Shown: positions 33,610 to 43,100 of the stretch, in pieces | Position numbering within the stretch: position 1 is the first letter of the stretch | How the letters are laid out: each line of letters starts with the position of its first letter | Origin: Gammaproteobacteria bacterium | GTDB lineage: Bacteria; Pseudomonadota; Gammaproteobacteria; Coxiellales; Coxiellaceae | NCBI GenBank assembly: GCA_022601255.1 | Contig: JAHZIV010000034.1 | Location: forward strand, 1 to 48,284 | Length of the DNA stretch: 48,284 bases | Direction: 5' to 3' | Position numbers and translations under genes: made by a program | The notes under the pieces: generated by a model | What the model was told of the DNA's origin: nothing | What the model saw: only the letters and a program-made list of their open reading frames with translations | Databases searched by the model: none

Positions 33610-34509
33610 TTATTGAAGTGCAAATTCCTCTAGCAAGCGTTCTCTTTCTCTTAGATACTCCTCTTCAGGGAGTTTTTTCTTCAATGCGTCAGGGTCATTG
33701 AGAACGTCAGGCGAATAACCTAAATAAGCACCCGCTGCTTGGCGGTCTGTGAACAGTCTCATTGAATTTAACGCATCTGAAATAGGTATTTTATGAGTAC
33801 GTGTGAGTCGTGCCAGTGCGCGTGGGTTGAAGGGGTGGTCATCGCTAAATAAATCGCATGCATCTTTAAGCAAACTAGGCTTTAGTGGCGGTGGTTGCTC
33901 AAAACGTGTTTGTTGCACTGTCAGGAATATGCCAAAATAATATTCTCGCAGGGCATTCTCTTGATGTTCATTCAAGCCTTTTGATTCTTCTGGAGTAAAC
34001 CCGCAGCGAACAGCAAAGATTTCAGCCTCTGTTAGGGTTGGCAGCATGTCTAGCGCATATTGCATGGCTTTGATGTCGGTCTTGTCGAGTTTTTTTTGCA
34101 GTTGAAACATCTTGTCAAACGCTATAGCGTCTGTTCTTGAGAAATATGCCGTGTCGATTTTGCCAAAGAAATGATATCCCCGCAAACCGTGATCTCGATA
34201 TCGACGCAGTAACGCAAATCGTTCGTTATCATATGAGCTAAGCATATTATTATATTTTAGGAAAACGGCTCTGAGTGAATCGGTTTCAAGCTTCGTTTTT
34301 GCAGTCATAAAATCTTCTGCTGATTCTTGGAATCGAGCCGTAAAAAGCGCAATCCACTTTTCATCATTGTCCTCAAGTTCCCAGTGACGTGGATGGCCTT
34401 GGGGTATGTCTATGGCGGGAACTAATCTGTCATCATCATTTGGCGGGGGCATCTGAATATCCTCGATTTGAATCCCGCCCATGTTAGGTATATTTCTGTG
34501 CAAAGTCAA
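33610..34509 (-). CDS. Unknown 299-aa protein
   Basis: Not recognised. The product is soluble-looking and mostly helical, acidic near the N-terminus ([19 protein letters not shown]), and ends in a Glu/Arg-rich helix ([20 protein letters not shown]). [20 protein letters not shown] near residue 255 looks like a small helical motif. No signal peptide or membrane segment. The start is doubtful: TTG at 34509 lies 15 nt from a GAGG, and ATG at 34482 has no ribosome binding site. It is divergent from guaB, with which it shares a symmetrical promoter region, and convergent with the 395-aa gene. Its setting suggests accessory status; an effector role is possible but nothing in the sequence shows it. 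Confidence 0.6.
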   Translation of the reverse strand: MTLHRNIPNMGGIQIEDIQMPPPNDDDRLVPAIDIPQGHPRHWELEDNDEKWIALFTARFQESAEDFMTAKTKLETDSLRAVFLKYNNMLSSYDNERFALLRRYRDHGLRGYHFFGKIDTAYFSRTDAIAFDKMFQLQKKLDKTDIKAMQYALDMLPTLTEAEIFAVRCGFTPEESKGLNEHQENALREYYFGIFLTVQQTRFEQPPPLKPSLLKDACDLFSDDHPFNPRALARLTRTHKIPISDALNSMRLFTDRQAAGAYLGYSPDVLNDPDALKKKLPEEEYLRERERLLEEFALQ

Positions 34510-34520
34510 TTTTTGCGAAT

Positions 34521-34549
34521 TTGACCTCTAGTGCTAAAGTCTATACAAT
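34521..34549 (+). promoter_or_regulatory. guaB promoter
   Basis: TTGACC (34521-34526), exact 17-nt spacer, TACAAT (34544-34549), then GAGG at 34564-34566 region before the ATG at 34572; the leader is only about 15 nt. TTGACCTC (34521-34528) and GAGGTCAA (34563-34570) are perfect inverted copies, so the -35 of guaB mirrors a -35-like TTGACC facing the divergent gene. Confidence 0.75.
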
Positions 34550-34571
34550 CCGCTCTTTGCATGAGGTCAAT

Positions 34572-36038
34572 ATGAAGAATATCGAGCAGGCACTTACCTT
34601 CGATGACGTCTTACTGATACCCGGCTACGCAGAGGTACTACCCAAAGACGTCGACTTAACTACTCAACTGACGCGTCAAATTCCCTTAAAAATTCCTTTA
34701 TTATCAGCAGCTATGGACACTGTTACGGAGTCACGCCTTGCTGTTGCGATGGCTGAGCAAGGGGGCATGGGCATCTTGCATAAGAGCATGACGCCAGAGC
34801 AACAGGCCTCAGAAGTGCGTAAGGTGAAGAAATTCGAAAGCGGGGTCGTTAATGACCCAGTGACGGTCACACCTGAAACGTCGGTAGCAGATTATGTCGA
34901 GATGACCAACACCTACCATATTTCTGGCATGCCAGTGGTGGTGGGGAAGGACCTGGTGGGCATCATCACCAGTCGTGATATACGATTTGAAACCAATCTC
35001 GATCAACCGGTTAAGAATCTTATGACGACCAAAGAGCGACTGATTACCATCAAAGAGGGCGCCAGCCGAGACCAAGTGATGGATCTATTACGTAAACATC
35101 GCATCGAGAAACTATTAATCGTCAACGATGCATTTGAATTACGCGGCATGTTCACCGTCAAAGATATTTTAAAATCACAAGAAAATCCCAATGCTTGTAA
35201 AACAGACTCAGGCCAATTGCGTGTCGGTGCAGCAGTAGGTACCGGTGTTGATACAGTCGATCGCGTAGCAGCACTGGCTGCAGAAGGTGTGGACGCTATC
35301 GTTGTGGATACCGCACATGGTTTCTCAAAAGGCGTGATCGAAACCGTGAAGAAGATTAAAAATAAATACCCAGATTTACCGGTGATAGGCGGTAATATTG
35401 CAACCGCAGACGCGGCTGTTGCACTAGCGGATGCAGGTGCCGATGCGGTAAAAGTAGGAATGGAGCCAGGATCGATTTGTATTACACGTGTCGTGGCCGG
35501 CATCGGTGTACCGCAAATTACCGCGATTTCGAATGTAAGACAAGCGCTGAAAGGGCGCGATGTGCCCATTATCGCCGATGGCGGTATTCGTTTTTCGGGT
35601 GACATTTGTAAGGCGATAGCAGCGGGTGCTTCAACAGTCATGATCGGTGGTTTGTTTGCAGGTACCGAAGAAGCGCCGGGTGAAGTGGTGCTGTATCAGG
35701 GGCGTTCGTATAAATCTTATCGTGGTATGGGTTCGATTCCTGCGATGTCACGCACGCATGGTTCTAAGGACCGTTATTTCCAAGAAACGGATGAGGTCGG
35801 TAAATTAGTACCAGAAGGCATCGAAGGGCGTGTACCTTACAAGGGCCCTTTAAAAGCAGTTGTGCATCAACTAACAGGCGGTATTCGTTCGAGCATGGGT
35901 TATACCGGTACCAAAACGATTGCGGAAATGCAGGAAAACACACAGTTTGTTCAAGTCACTAATGCAGGTATGCAAGAGAGTCATGTGCACGATGTGAAGA
36001 TTACCAAAGAAGCTCCTAATTACTCGATTGAAAAATAA
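34572..36038 (+). CDS. guaB: Inosine-5'-monophosphate dehydrogenase
   Basis: Oxidises IMP to XMP with NAD+, the first committed step to GMP. TIM-barrel blocks [28 protein letters not shown], the active-site Cys loop GPSGICITR-type (here [13 protein letters not shown]), the phosphate loop [10 protein letters not shown] and the flap region YRGMGS...[10 protein letters not shown] are intact. Two CBS domains sit in residues 95-205 ([37 protein letters not shown]). 488 aa from the ATG at 34572, which follows GAGGTC; longer in-frame readings begin inside the promoter. Its TAA overlaps the guaA ATG (TAATG). Confidence 0.97.
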   Translation: MKNIEQALTFDDVLLIPGYAEVLPKDVDLTTQLTRQIPLKIPLLSAAMDTVTESRLAVAMAEQGGMGILHKSMTPEQQASEVRKVKKFESGVVNDPVTVTPETSVADYVEMTNTYHISGMPVVVGKDLVGIITSRDIRFETNLDQPVKNLMTTKERLITIKEGASRDQVMDLLRKHRIEKLLIVNDAFELRGMFTVKDILKSQENPNACKTDSGQLRVGAAVGTGVDTVDRVAALAAEGVDAIVVDTAHGFSKGVIETVKKIKNKYPDLPVIGGNIATADAAVALADAGADAVKVGMEPGSICITRVVAGIGVPQITAISNVRQALKGRDVPIIADGGIRFSGDICKAIAAGASTVMIGGLFAGTEEAPGEVVLYQGRSYKSYRGMGSIPAMSRTHGSKDRYFQETDEVGKLVPEGIEGRVPYKGPLKAVVHQLTGGIRSSMGYTGTKTIAEMQENTQFVQVTNAGMQESHVHDVKITKEAPNYSIEK

Positions 36039-37588
36039 TGGCTATGGATATTCATCAATATAAAATATTAATTCTTGATTTTGGTTCTCAATACACGCAG
36101 TTGATCGCGCGACGTGTGCGCGAGATTGGCGTGTATTGTGAGTTAATGGATTGTCGTACCGATGCTGACACCATCCGTGCATTTAATCCCAATGGCGTCA
36201 TTCTTTCTGGCAGTCCAGAAAGTGTTACCGCGCACGATACGCCGCGCATTCCTGAATGTGTGTTTGAATTGAAATGTCCTGTGCTCGGTATTTGTTATGG
36301 TATGCAGTCGATGTGTCATCAATTCGGCGGTAAAGTGGCATCATCGGGTACGAGTGAGTTTGGCTCTGCCAAAGTGAAGGTTGAAACATCTGCTGGATTA
36401 TTTGATGATCATACTGTTTTAGAGGTGTGGATGAGTCACGGTGATAAAGTGATTGAATGTCCACGTGACTTTAACGTGATCGCGCATTCTGAAAATGATG
36501 TGATTGCCGCAATTGCAAATGTTGAAAAACACTATTATGGACTGCAGTTTCATCCGGAAGTAACCCATACTCGACAGGGCGCACAAATATTAGAACGTTT
36601 TGTTTGTGATATCTGTGGTTGTGAAAAAAACTGGTTTCCCAGCAATATTATCGAGGACAGTATTCAGCAAATCCATGATCGTGTTGGTGATGATGAGGTG
36701 TTGGTTGCATTGTCTGGTGGTGTGGATTCTGCTGTGGTGGCTGCCATCATTCATAAAGCAATCGGTGATCGTTTAACCTGTGTGTTTGTTGATACCGGTT
36801 TGTTACGCAAGAACGAAGGCGATCAAGTGATGCAGGTGTTTGCAGAACACATGGGTGTAAAAGTCATTCGTGTCGATGCCGAGAAACAATTTCTCGATGC
36901 CATCAAAGGCATTGAAGACCCAGAAGAGAAACGCAAGCGTTGTGGCGAAACTTTTATTCGTGTGTTTGAGCAGCAGGCCGAGAACTTGCAAGGTATTCGT
37001 TGGTTGGGTCAAGGCACTATTTATCCCGATGTGATTGAGTCTGCGAGTGCAAAAACAGGCGGCGCACATGTGATTAAATCTCATCATAATGTCGGTGGTC
37101 TGCCGGAGGATTTTAATTTTGAATTGATTGAACCGTTGCGTGAATTATTTAAAGATGAAGTGCGGCGAATCGGTTTGGAATTGGGGTTGCCTTCTCACTT
37201 GGTGTTTCGCCATCCTTTTCCAGGACCGGGTTTAGCCTTGCGCGTATTAGGCGAAATTAAACCTGAGTTTCTGGCTATCTTGCGTGATGCGGATGCGATT
37301 TTTATTGAGGAATTACGCAAGCACGATCACTACCAAAATGTCAGTCAAGCGTTTGCGGTATTCTTGCCGATTAAATCGGTGGGCGTTAAGGGCGATGCAC
37401 GTTGCTATGAATATGTGATTGCGTTGCGCTGTGTGACAACGGTTGATTTTATGACGGCACATTGGTCGGATTTACCCTATGATTTCTTATCACATGTGAG
37501 TCATCGCATTATCAATGAAATTCAACACGTATCACGAGTTGTCTATGATATTTCTGGTAAACCGCCAGCCACGATAGAGTGGGAATAA
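36038..37588 (+). CDS. guaA: GMP synthase (glutamine-hydrolysing)
   Basis: Aminates XMP to GMP. N-terminal class I amidotransferase: [20 protein letters not shown], the nucleophile Cys in [10 protein letters not shown] and the His/Glu of [15 protein letters not shown] pyrophosphatase P-loop [15 protein letters not shown] near residue 227, then the C-terminal dimerisation domain ending [15 protein letters not shown], the universal GuaA terminus. Length 516 aa. The coupling with guaB makes a classical guaBA operon, and tadA follows after 6 nt. Confidence 0.98.
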   Translation: MAMDIHQYKILILDFGSQYTQLIARRVREIGVYCELMDCRTDADTIRAFNPNGVILSGSPESVTAHDTPRIPECVFELKCPVLGICYGMQSMCHQFGGKVASSGTSEFGSAKVKVETSAGLFDDHTVLEVWMSHGDKVIECPRDFNVIAHSENDVIAAIANVEKHYYGLQFHPEVTHTRQGAQILERFVCDICGCEKNWFPSNIIEDSIQQIHDRVGDDEVLVALSGGVDSAVVAAIIHKAIGDRLTCVFVDTGLLRKNEGDQVMQVFAEHMGVKVIRVDAEKQFLDAIKGIEDPEEKRKRCGETFIRVFEQQAENLQGIRWLGQGTIYPDVIESASAKTGGAHVIKSHHNVGGLPEDFNFELIEPLRELFKDEVRRIGLELGLPSHLVFRHPFPGPGLALRVLGEIKPEFLAILRDADAIFIEELRKHDHYQNVSQAFAVFLPIKSVGVKGDARCYEYVIALRCVTTVDFMTAHWSDLPYDFLSHVSHRIINEIQHVSRVVYDISGKPPATIEWE

Positions 37589-37594
37589 CGCCCC

Positions 37595-38056
37595 ATGTCT
37601 GAACGCGATCATTATTGGATGCAACAAGCACTCGAACAGGCACAGCTCGCCGCCGCCCAAGGTGAGGTGCCTGTGGGGGCAGTATTGGTGCAAAACGATC
37701 AATGTATTGCGAAAGGATTTAATCGACCCATCGGTCTGTGTGATCCCAGTGCGCATGCAGAAATTGTCGTGATGCGCGAGGCGGCAAAAAAATTAAAGAA
37801 TTATCGTTTGTTGGATACGACGCTGTATGTCACATTAGAACCTTGTGCGATGTGTGCAGGAGCGATGATACAGGCGCGTATTAAACGCGTAGTGTTTGCA
37901 GCGCTTGATCCGCGTGCTGGTGCGGTACAGAGTGTGTTTCAGGTGCTTGATGAGCCGCAGCTGAATCATAACGTCGCTTGGGCAGGCGATGGGCCAGATG
38001 CAGATGCTGCAGGAGCACTGCTCAAAGGGTTTTTCGCCGCAAGAAGGCGAGCATGA
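37595..38056 (+). CDS. tadA: tRNA-specific adenosine deaminase TadA
   Basis: Zinc enzyme that deaminates A34 of tRNA-Arg(ACG) to inosine. The zinc and catalytic motifs are HAEIVVMREA (His ligand, catalytic Glu) and PCAMCAGAM (two Cys ligands). The EVPVGAVLV strand and the basic C-terminal helix (LLKGFFAARRRA) are typical; 153 aa. It is the last gene of the guaB-guaA-tadA run. The final 91 nt overlap the convergent gene on minus; since the tadA end looks like the normal family end, it is the other gene that has extended into it. Confidence 0.95.
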   Translation: MSERDHYWMQQALEQAQLAAAQGEVPVGAVLVQNDQCIAKGFNRPIGLCDPSAHAEIVVMREAAKKLKNYRLLDTTLYVTLEPCAMCAGAMIQARIKRVVFAALDPRAGAVQSVFQVLDEPQLNHNVAWAGDGPDADAAGALLKGFFAARRRA

Positions 38057-39807
38057 TTTTGAGCTGTTCCAATATGGTGTACTCTTCTATCGCTGAGGCC
38101 ACAGTCCACATCCGCTTCACTCGCATCTTGGTGGATGCCTTGTAATACTAAAAATGACCTGGCTCCTCGTTGCGCCATTTGAATGTCGATGGCACTGATA
38201 ACTTCTCCGAGCATCATATTATTTTGAAGGTCTCGATAACGATACTCTAGTACAAACTTATTAATTTGTAGCAATGCCTTAGTATTCCCCTTAACTATTA
38301 TTTCCCTTATAAATGAGCTTAATGCTGCTTTGGTAAATTTTTTCGAGGCTTCTTCGCCACGGTAGTCAATCAGAAGGTTATTGAGTTCGTCATATTCATC
38401 AGGTAAAACAGGGCGGCTCATGTAGGCTTTTATGTCAGCTTTTTTCTGTTCAAATCCCGCTGGAAAAATTGAGCCCCTGATGTAGGCTGGTAAATGTTCT
38501 TTTATATAGGCAGAAGGTTGTTCGCCCATGCGAAGATAACTCTGGAGATGTTCTACAATATCATCTTCTATATCTTCATAGAGTAATGAAGATGTGTCGA
38601 GTAACGCTTGCTGACTGCCAAATGCATGTAAGATGGTGGCGGGGCAAAGATCATAAGTTTGCATGGCAATTTCATAATAATGAATTGCTTCAAGATAACG
38701 TTTCTTGGCATTTGCTTTTGCTTGGCCTATTTGTGTTTGAATTCGTTGCTGTTCCGTGCTTCTTTCTTTGCCGCTCTTGTATCTATGTCCAAGTGACTTT
38801 AGTTCGAATAGTAAACTTTCTATGGAGCTGAGATAGTACTCAGCGGCTTGATGGCATGCATAGGCTTTTGCATAGTAGGCGGGCGTCCAAAATTGTTCGA
38901 GTGTAGCATCGTCAATATGTGACACCAATCCTTCAATAAAGCTATCATTGGTATCTCCGGTGGCGATTCGTAATGAAATTTCATCGCGAACGCGCACCTT
39001 GACAGACATTTCTGCCCAAAAGGGGTGTTGAAAATGGCGCAGTACACGCACGGTACGTCGTTGTTGCTCGATCGCATCCGCATAAAGAGATTCGATTGCA
39101 CTCTTGAGGCCCGCAGTTTTACGCATCAACAAAAAATCTGCTTCATCATCTTCTTCACTCTCATGCTGTTGGACTGCTGCTAACTTTGCCCTGGCAATGT
39201 CTAATTTTGCGCGCTTTGCGCTCGATGGGTCTTTCGATAGTGCCGCTATTGTGTATTTTAAAGCGGCATCATATTCTTGCTTGTGATAATAAAACAATGC
39301 TTGATTTAATTCACAAAAATAATGTTCATCTGGTTCTACAAATTGTTTTTGGTAGGAATAACAGGTGCCGGCAAATTGTTGGAATGGTGTGATGTGTGTT
39401 CCGTCGGGAATCGCGAGTGGTGGACTTAACTGATAGAGTGGTAGCTTAACAGCCTCCAGATGTTCTTTCCAAAATGGTTGCCAGTCGTCAGATTCGATGT
39501 ATTTGTTGAGAGCTGCAAGATTTCTGCGATCATGCATGGCACAATCAAAATAGTGCTCGATGAACCTAACAATATTTGCCAATTTCTCATGGTTTTTTGT
39601 CGGCACATCTATCGTGAAAAATTTGCCGGCCTCTTCGGTATTCGCAAAAAGCCGGGTATATTCTTCTGTTACAATGGTCCTGTCTGATTTTTCTGATGGT
39701 GGAGTGAGTTGTTCTTGTGAAACGGAGCGCCTTAAGAAGAATCCTGCTGTTGGAGCTGGAATATCGAGTGGATTCGTAGGTCCTAAGGGACTGTCAGCTC
39801 GTGCCAT
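37966..39807 (-). CDS. Unknown 613-aa TPR-like protein, candidate effector, C-terminus antisense to tadA
   Basis: No named family. Predicted mostly helical; LNQALFYYHKQEYDAALKYT and ANAKKRYLEAIHYYEIAMQT look like TPR units, with further helical pairs between. The N-terminus is polar and Pro/Ser-rich (GPTNPLDIPAPTAGFF; RRSVSQEQLTPPSEK). I chose the ATG at 39807 because GGAGGG lies 5 nt upstream; an in-frame ATG at 39843 has none. The last 30 residues (NPLSSAPAASASGPSPAQAT) are encoded antisense to the end of tadA. No signal peptide. It is one of three large unknown genes between tadA and ppa. Scaffold- or effector-like; function unknown. Confidence 0.75.
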   Translation of the reverse strand: MARADSPLGPTNPLDIPAPTAGFFLRRSVSQEQLTPPSEKSDRTIVTEEYTRLFANTEEAGKFFTIDVPTKNHEKLANIVRFIEHYFDCAMHDRRNLAALNKYIESDDWQPFWKEHLEAVKLPLYQLSPPLAIPDGTHITPFQQFAGTCYSYQKQFVEPDEHYFCELNQALFYYHKQEYDAALKYTIAALSKDPSSAKRAKLDIARAKLAAVQQHESEEDDEADFLLMRKTAGLKSAIESLYADAIEQQRRTVRVLRHFQHPFWAEMSVKVRVRDEISLRIATGDTNDSFIEGLVSHIDDATLEQFWTPAYYAKAYACHQAAEYYLSSIESLLFELKSLGHRYKSGKERSTEQQRIQTQIGQAKANAKKRYLEAIHYYEIAMQTYDLCPATILHAFGSQQALLDTSSLLYEDIEDDIVEHLQSYLRMGEQPSAYIKEHLPAYIRGSIFPAGFEQKKADIKAYMSRPVLPDEYDELNNLLIDYRGEEASKKFTKAALSSFIREIIVKGNTKALLQINKFVLEYRYRDLQNNMMLGEVISAIDIQMAQRGARSFLVLQGIHQDASEADVDCGLSDRRVHHIGTAQNHARLLAAKNPLSSAPAASASGPSPAQATL

Positions 39808-39858
39808 GTTACCCTCCTTGAGTAATTTTGAAAACTTTAACATCCGTGTGCGGTTAGA

Positions 39859-39878
39859 GTTAAAGTATTTGCTTTAAC
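39859..39878. promoter_or_regulatory. Perfect inverted repeat, possible operator
   Basis: GTTAAAG and CTTTAAC, 7-bp arms with a 6-bp spacer, in the likely promoter region of the minus-strand TPR-like gene. A dimeric regulator could bind; no identity can be given. Confidence 0.35.
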
Positions 39879-40077
39879 GTGCCTTAAAACAAGTCACTCT
39901 GGTGGTGAAATTCAGATAAAATTTGCTTAAATTCTGTTTCAGGGCCAGCCTCACACATCTGTTCCGATAGAAAATACCCACCATTGTACGAGTAATTCAA
40001 ATAGAATCAACAAGTTGTCTGGGTAAAATTGAGTCAACAATGATAACCCACTGAATCAATGTAAAAAATGGGGCGAA

Positions 40078-40110
40078 TTTAATACTTTCTTAATATACAG
40101 CCCTTATAAT
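40078..40110 (+). promoter_or_regulatory. PmrA-like box and -10 element for the 1614-aa gene
   Basis: TTTAATACTTTCTTAATATA (40078-40097) has two TTAAT units 11 bp apart, matching the Legionella/Coxiella PmrA consensus (cTTAATatT, 2 nt, cTTAATatT) at all but three positions. After 7 bp follows a perfect TATAAT (40105-40110). The second unit covers the -35 position, the standard layout for an OmpR-family activator. Confidence 0.65.
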
Positions 40111-40165
40111 GCGTCTATGTATATTAATGGCTTAGTTGCTGGGATTAACTACGGGGTAAAAATCA

Positions 40166-43100
40166 ATGGCAATCGATAAATCTAGACTCATACTGTGGGA
40201 TTCTATTGTTCGTCGTATCATGGTAATTCATGAGATAGTGAATGATGTTATTCTGGAGTCTCTGCGAGACTCCCGTGAGTTGGTAGCCCCTTTGCGCGAA
40301 CTGATCTCTAATTATGAGCAGATGCAGGCGCAATTATCTCCTTCCGCTGGGTTGCATGAAGAGGCATTTTGGAAAGATAAGCTTGACCCTGTTACTCGGT
40401 CGATAGGCGCTCCTGCTAGTCCATGGACGCGATTCCGTGAAGGGGTATTGCAATACCCTGATGCTGAAGGCGTTCCGTTAAAGCAGATCTCTGATCGGGT
40501 TTATAGAGAGCATTATGAGCGGCAGCGGGACAAGCGCAAATTCCTCGTTACATTTGATGATACTGCAACGGATGGGCAGCTTCTGTTGGCTACTTATGGA
40601 TTGTTGCAATCCCTTGTGAGCCAAGATGGTGTTAATCAGAATCTGACATTATACACTGCGGTCAATAAACTTGTATCAAATTTAGATAAGGATGCTGATG
40701 GAGCAGAGGGCAAGCTTTATAAGATGAAGGAGATGCTGGCTCTATTTTCTTCGTTGTTTTTTGTTAGGCAAGCTGGGGAAGATTCTGTTAATGCTACGAT
40801 GGTCATGGCTTCTGAATTCATTTCCAGTTGTAAAACTAAATTCTCGAACTATAGCAAGCTACTGGGGTCTGAGAATACCGCAATCATACGCGAACATTTA
40901 ACACAGTTAGAAAGAGATTTTTCGAGATTCGCTTACCCAGTTAAGCAAGAATACCGGTTAGAAACAAAGACAACAGAGCCCGCTTACTTGTTCGGTGTGG
41001 CTCAAGCAGAGAAAGCTCATGTTGATGGTGCTATGGGATATATGGAAAAAGCCCGTGGAAATGAATTATCAACAGAAATAGAAAAGGGCGGTTATATTGA
41101 GCGTTATGCTGAGTTTAAAAAAGAGTTGAAACAGGATGATGCGACTTTACTGGCTGACTTTGAGCGCCACTATCGTGCTGAGAAGGATCAGCCTATGCCG
41201 ACTGAACTCACTGAGGCGGAAATTCTTGAAGGTATTAAGTTTTTCATATTTAAAAGTCAGGTCAGGAATTTAAATGACCGTGCGGGTGAATTGGAGCGTA
41301 GTAGTTTTAGGTTTTTTGGCATTGATGAGGCTGCGGCCACTCATGCTGCAGGTGAGACAAAATTAGAACATATAGAACATTATCTGCTGCAAGAGAAGGC
41401 TTTTTGTGATCTTGCTGATCGTAGTGGTGTTACCGATGAATTAACCCCTAAAGAGCGGGCGTTATGGTTGCAGTCTCATTTGGCGCACCATAGTGAAATC
41501 ATAATGGCTCTTTATAGATCTGGATATGTAACGGATCTTGAATATCCAAAAATGCTTATGAGTGAACCTGCGTCTATGGATGTAGGTATTCTCGATGATA
41601 ACACGGGTATTTATACGCAATTTCATTTTCCATTATTTGCTAAAAATAATGCTGGCAGTTTGTTTCCAGTGGGTTACCTCGAGTGGCATGAAACACCACG
41701 GAAAGTTGCTGATGGAACGATAGAAACGACCCGAGTGGCTCGTTTTCAACTTTGGGATTGTGAGCAAGTTGAAGGTCTTGATTGCACTAAGATTGTAGAG
41801 GCGTTTACGAATCTAGATTTTGACGATGTCCCGCTTGAGATTGAACAGTTAGATGATGCAGAAGTGGCAAGAAGACAGCGTATCTTATCGCTCTGTGAGA
41901 GATTGGAAGCTGGTAGTCGCCCTGCTTGGTACCAAGCTAATGCTCCATACGCAGTACTTTTAGAACATGCTAAAGATGAAGATTTAGTGGCATTACAAAA
42001 TCGTTTTGATAAAGATAAAGTAACTGCGCAGCTGCAGCACCAATATCAGCGTTATGGCGTGAATGCTGTGCCTGTGGAACTTACTGATCAGGTGCTGGTT
42101 TCTCGCAAGCGAGTGATGGAATCCGAGCAGGCAATGCTGGCGTACTTAAAAGAAGTGCATAAGATTGAGTTAACACCGGGGTGTGACTATGTAAAAGCTT
42201 TTAATGATAAGGCCCAAGTAGCGGTGCATAAGCGCAATGGAAAGAAAGTAAAGAGGGCATTCTTGGTGCTGTTGGTTGCTCAATGTGTCCAACGATTATA
42301 TGACAAAGGAGCGCTAGCGCCGGGTGATTTTAAAATGGCAGAGCGCATGATTTATCGTGTGTTAGAGAAAAACAACTATAGCACAAAGATCTACCAAGGA
42401 AACCGCTTTAAGAAGCATTTAGGTTCTGTTTACCAGGATTATCAATTTGACGATGCCGCGGACACCGATGTGTCGTGGTCTGTGGATTGCTATGAGGCAC
42501 TCGAATCGGATATTGAAGCGGCACTCAGTACGCTATCAACTCCAACGAGTAAGCTTCGAAACGCTAGATCAAGACCCGCAAAACGCCTGATCCGAACTTA
42601 TATCGATCGTGTGATGGCGAAAGATGGCGAGCCTAATGCTAAGGCTGCGATGACATTGCTTGCTAATAACCCATATGGTGTGGCAAAGGGTGTTGCTGAT
42701 AAGGTTGATGCTTTGGTTGCCAATATGCGCGCCGCTGACACTTTTGATGCTCTTAATGCTGAGCATGCTAAGTTGGCTGGAGAGCTTGCTAGCATAGATG
42801 ATGTTAGCGATGAGAGTATTCAGCTACGCGATGCGGCGGTTTATTATGTGGATCGCGTGTATCATATGCAGCAGGAGCGGTTATCGACGGTTGCTATTTT
42901 CCGTGCGCAGCTTCATGATCATGGTGCTGTGATCGATACGACTTTTCACGGTGCTAAACATAGAGTTACCGAGGGTTATAAAACCTCAGGTTCTTCTCAT
43001 CAGCGTCACCAATTAGATGCTAAGCTCGCAGAGATTGCAGGAGAGAGCTGGCAGCAAGTGCATGTGCGTAACACCGATGATTTACGTGAGGTGTTTGTGG

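Larger units (their letters stand above)
39808..40165. other. Intergenic region between divergent accessory genes
   Basis: The 358-nt gap holds no credible gene. Near the left side is a perfect operator-like inverted repeat, GTTAAAG (39859-39865), TATTTG, CTTTAAC (39872-39878), which lies 50-70 nt before the minus gene's ATG. Near the right side is the PmrA-like promoter of the giant gene. The middle, about 39880-40070, is AT-rich with nothing recognisable. Confidence 0.6.

Noticed and set aside
35003-35641. 212-codon minus-strand open frame opposite guaB
   Set aside because: Antisense shadow of a conserved gene with Ser/Thr/Ala-biased composition and no start signals.
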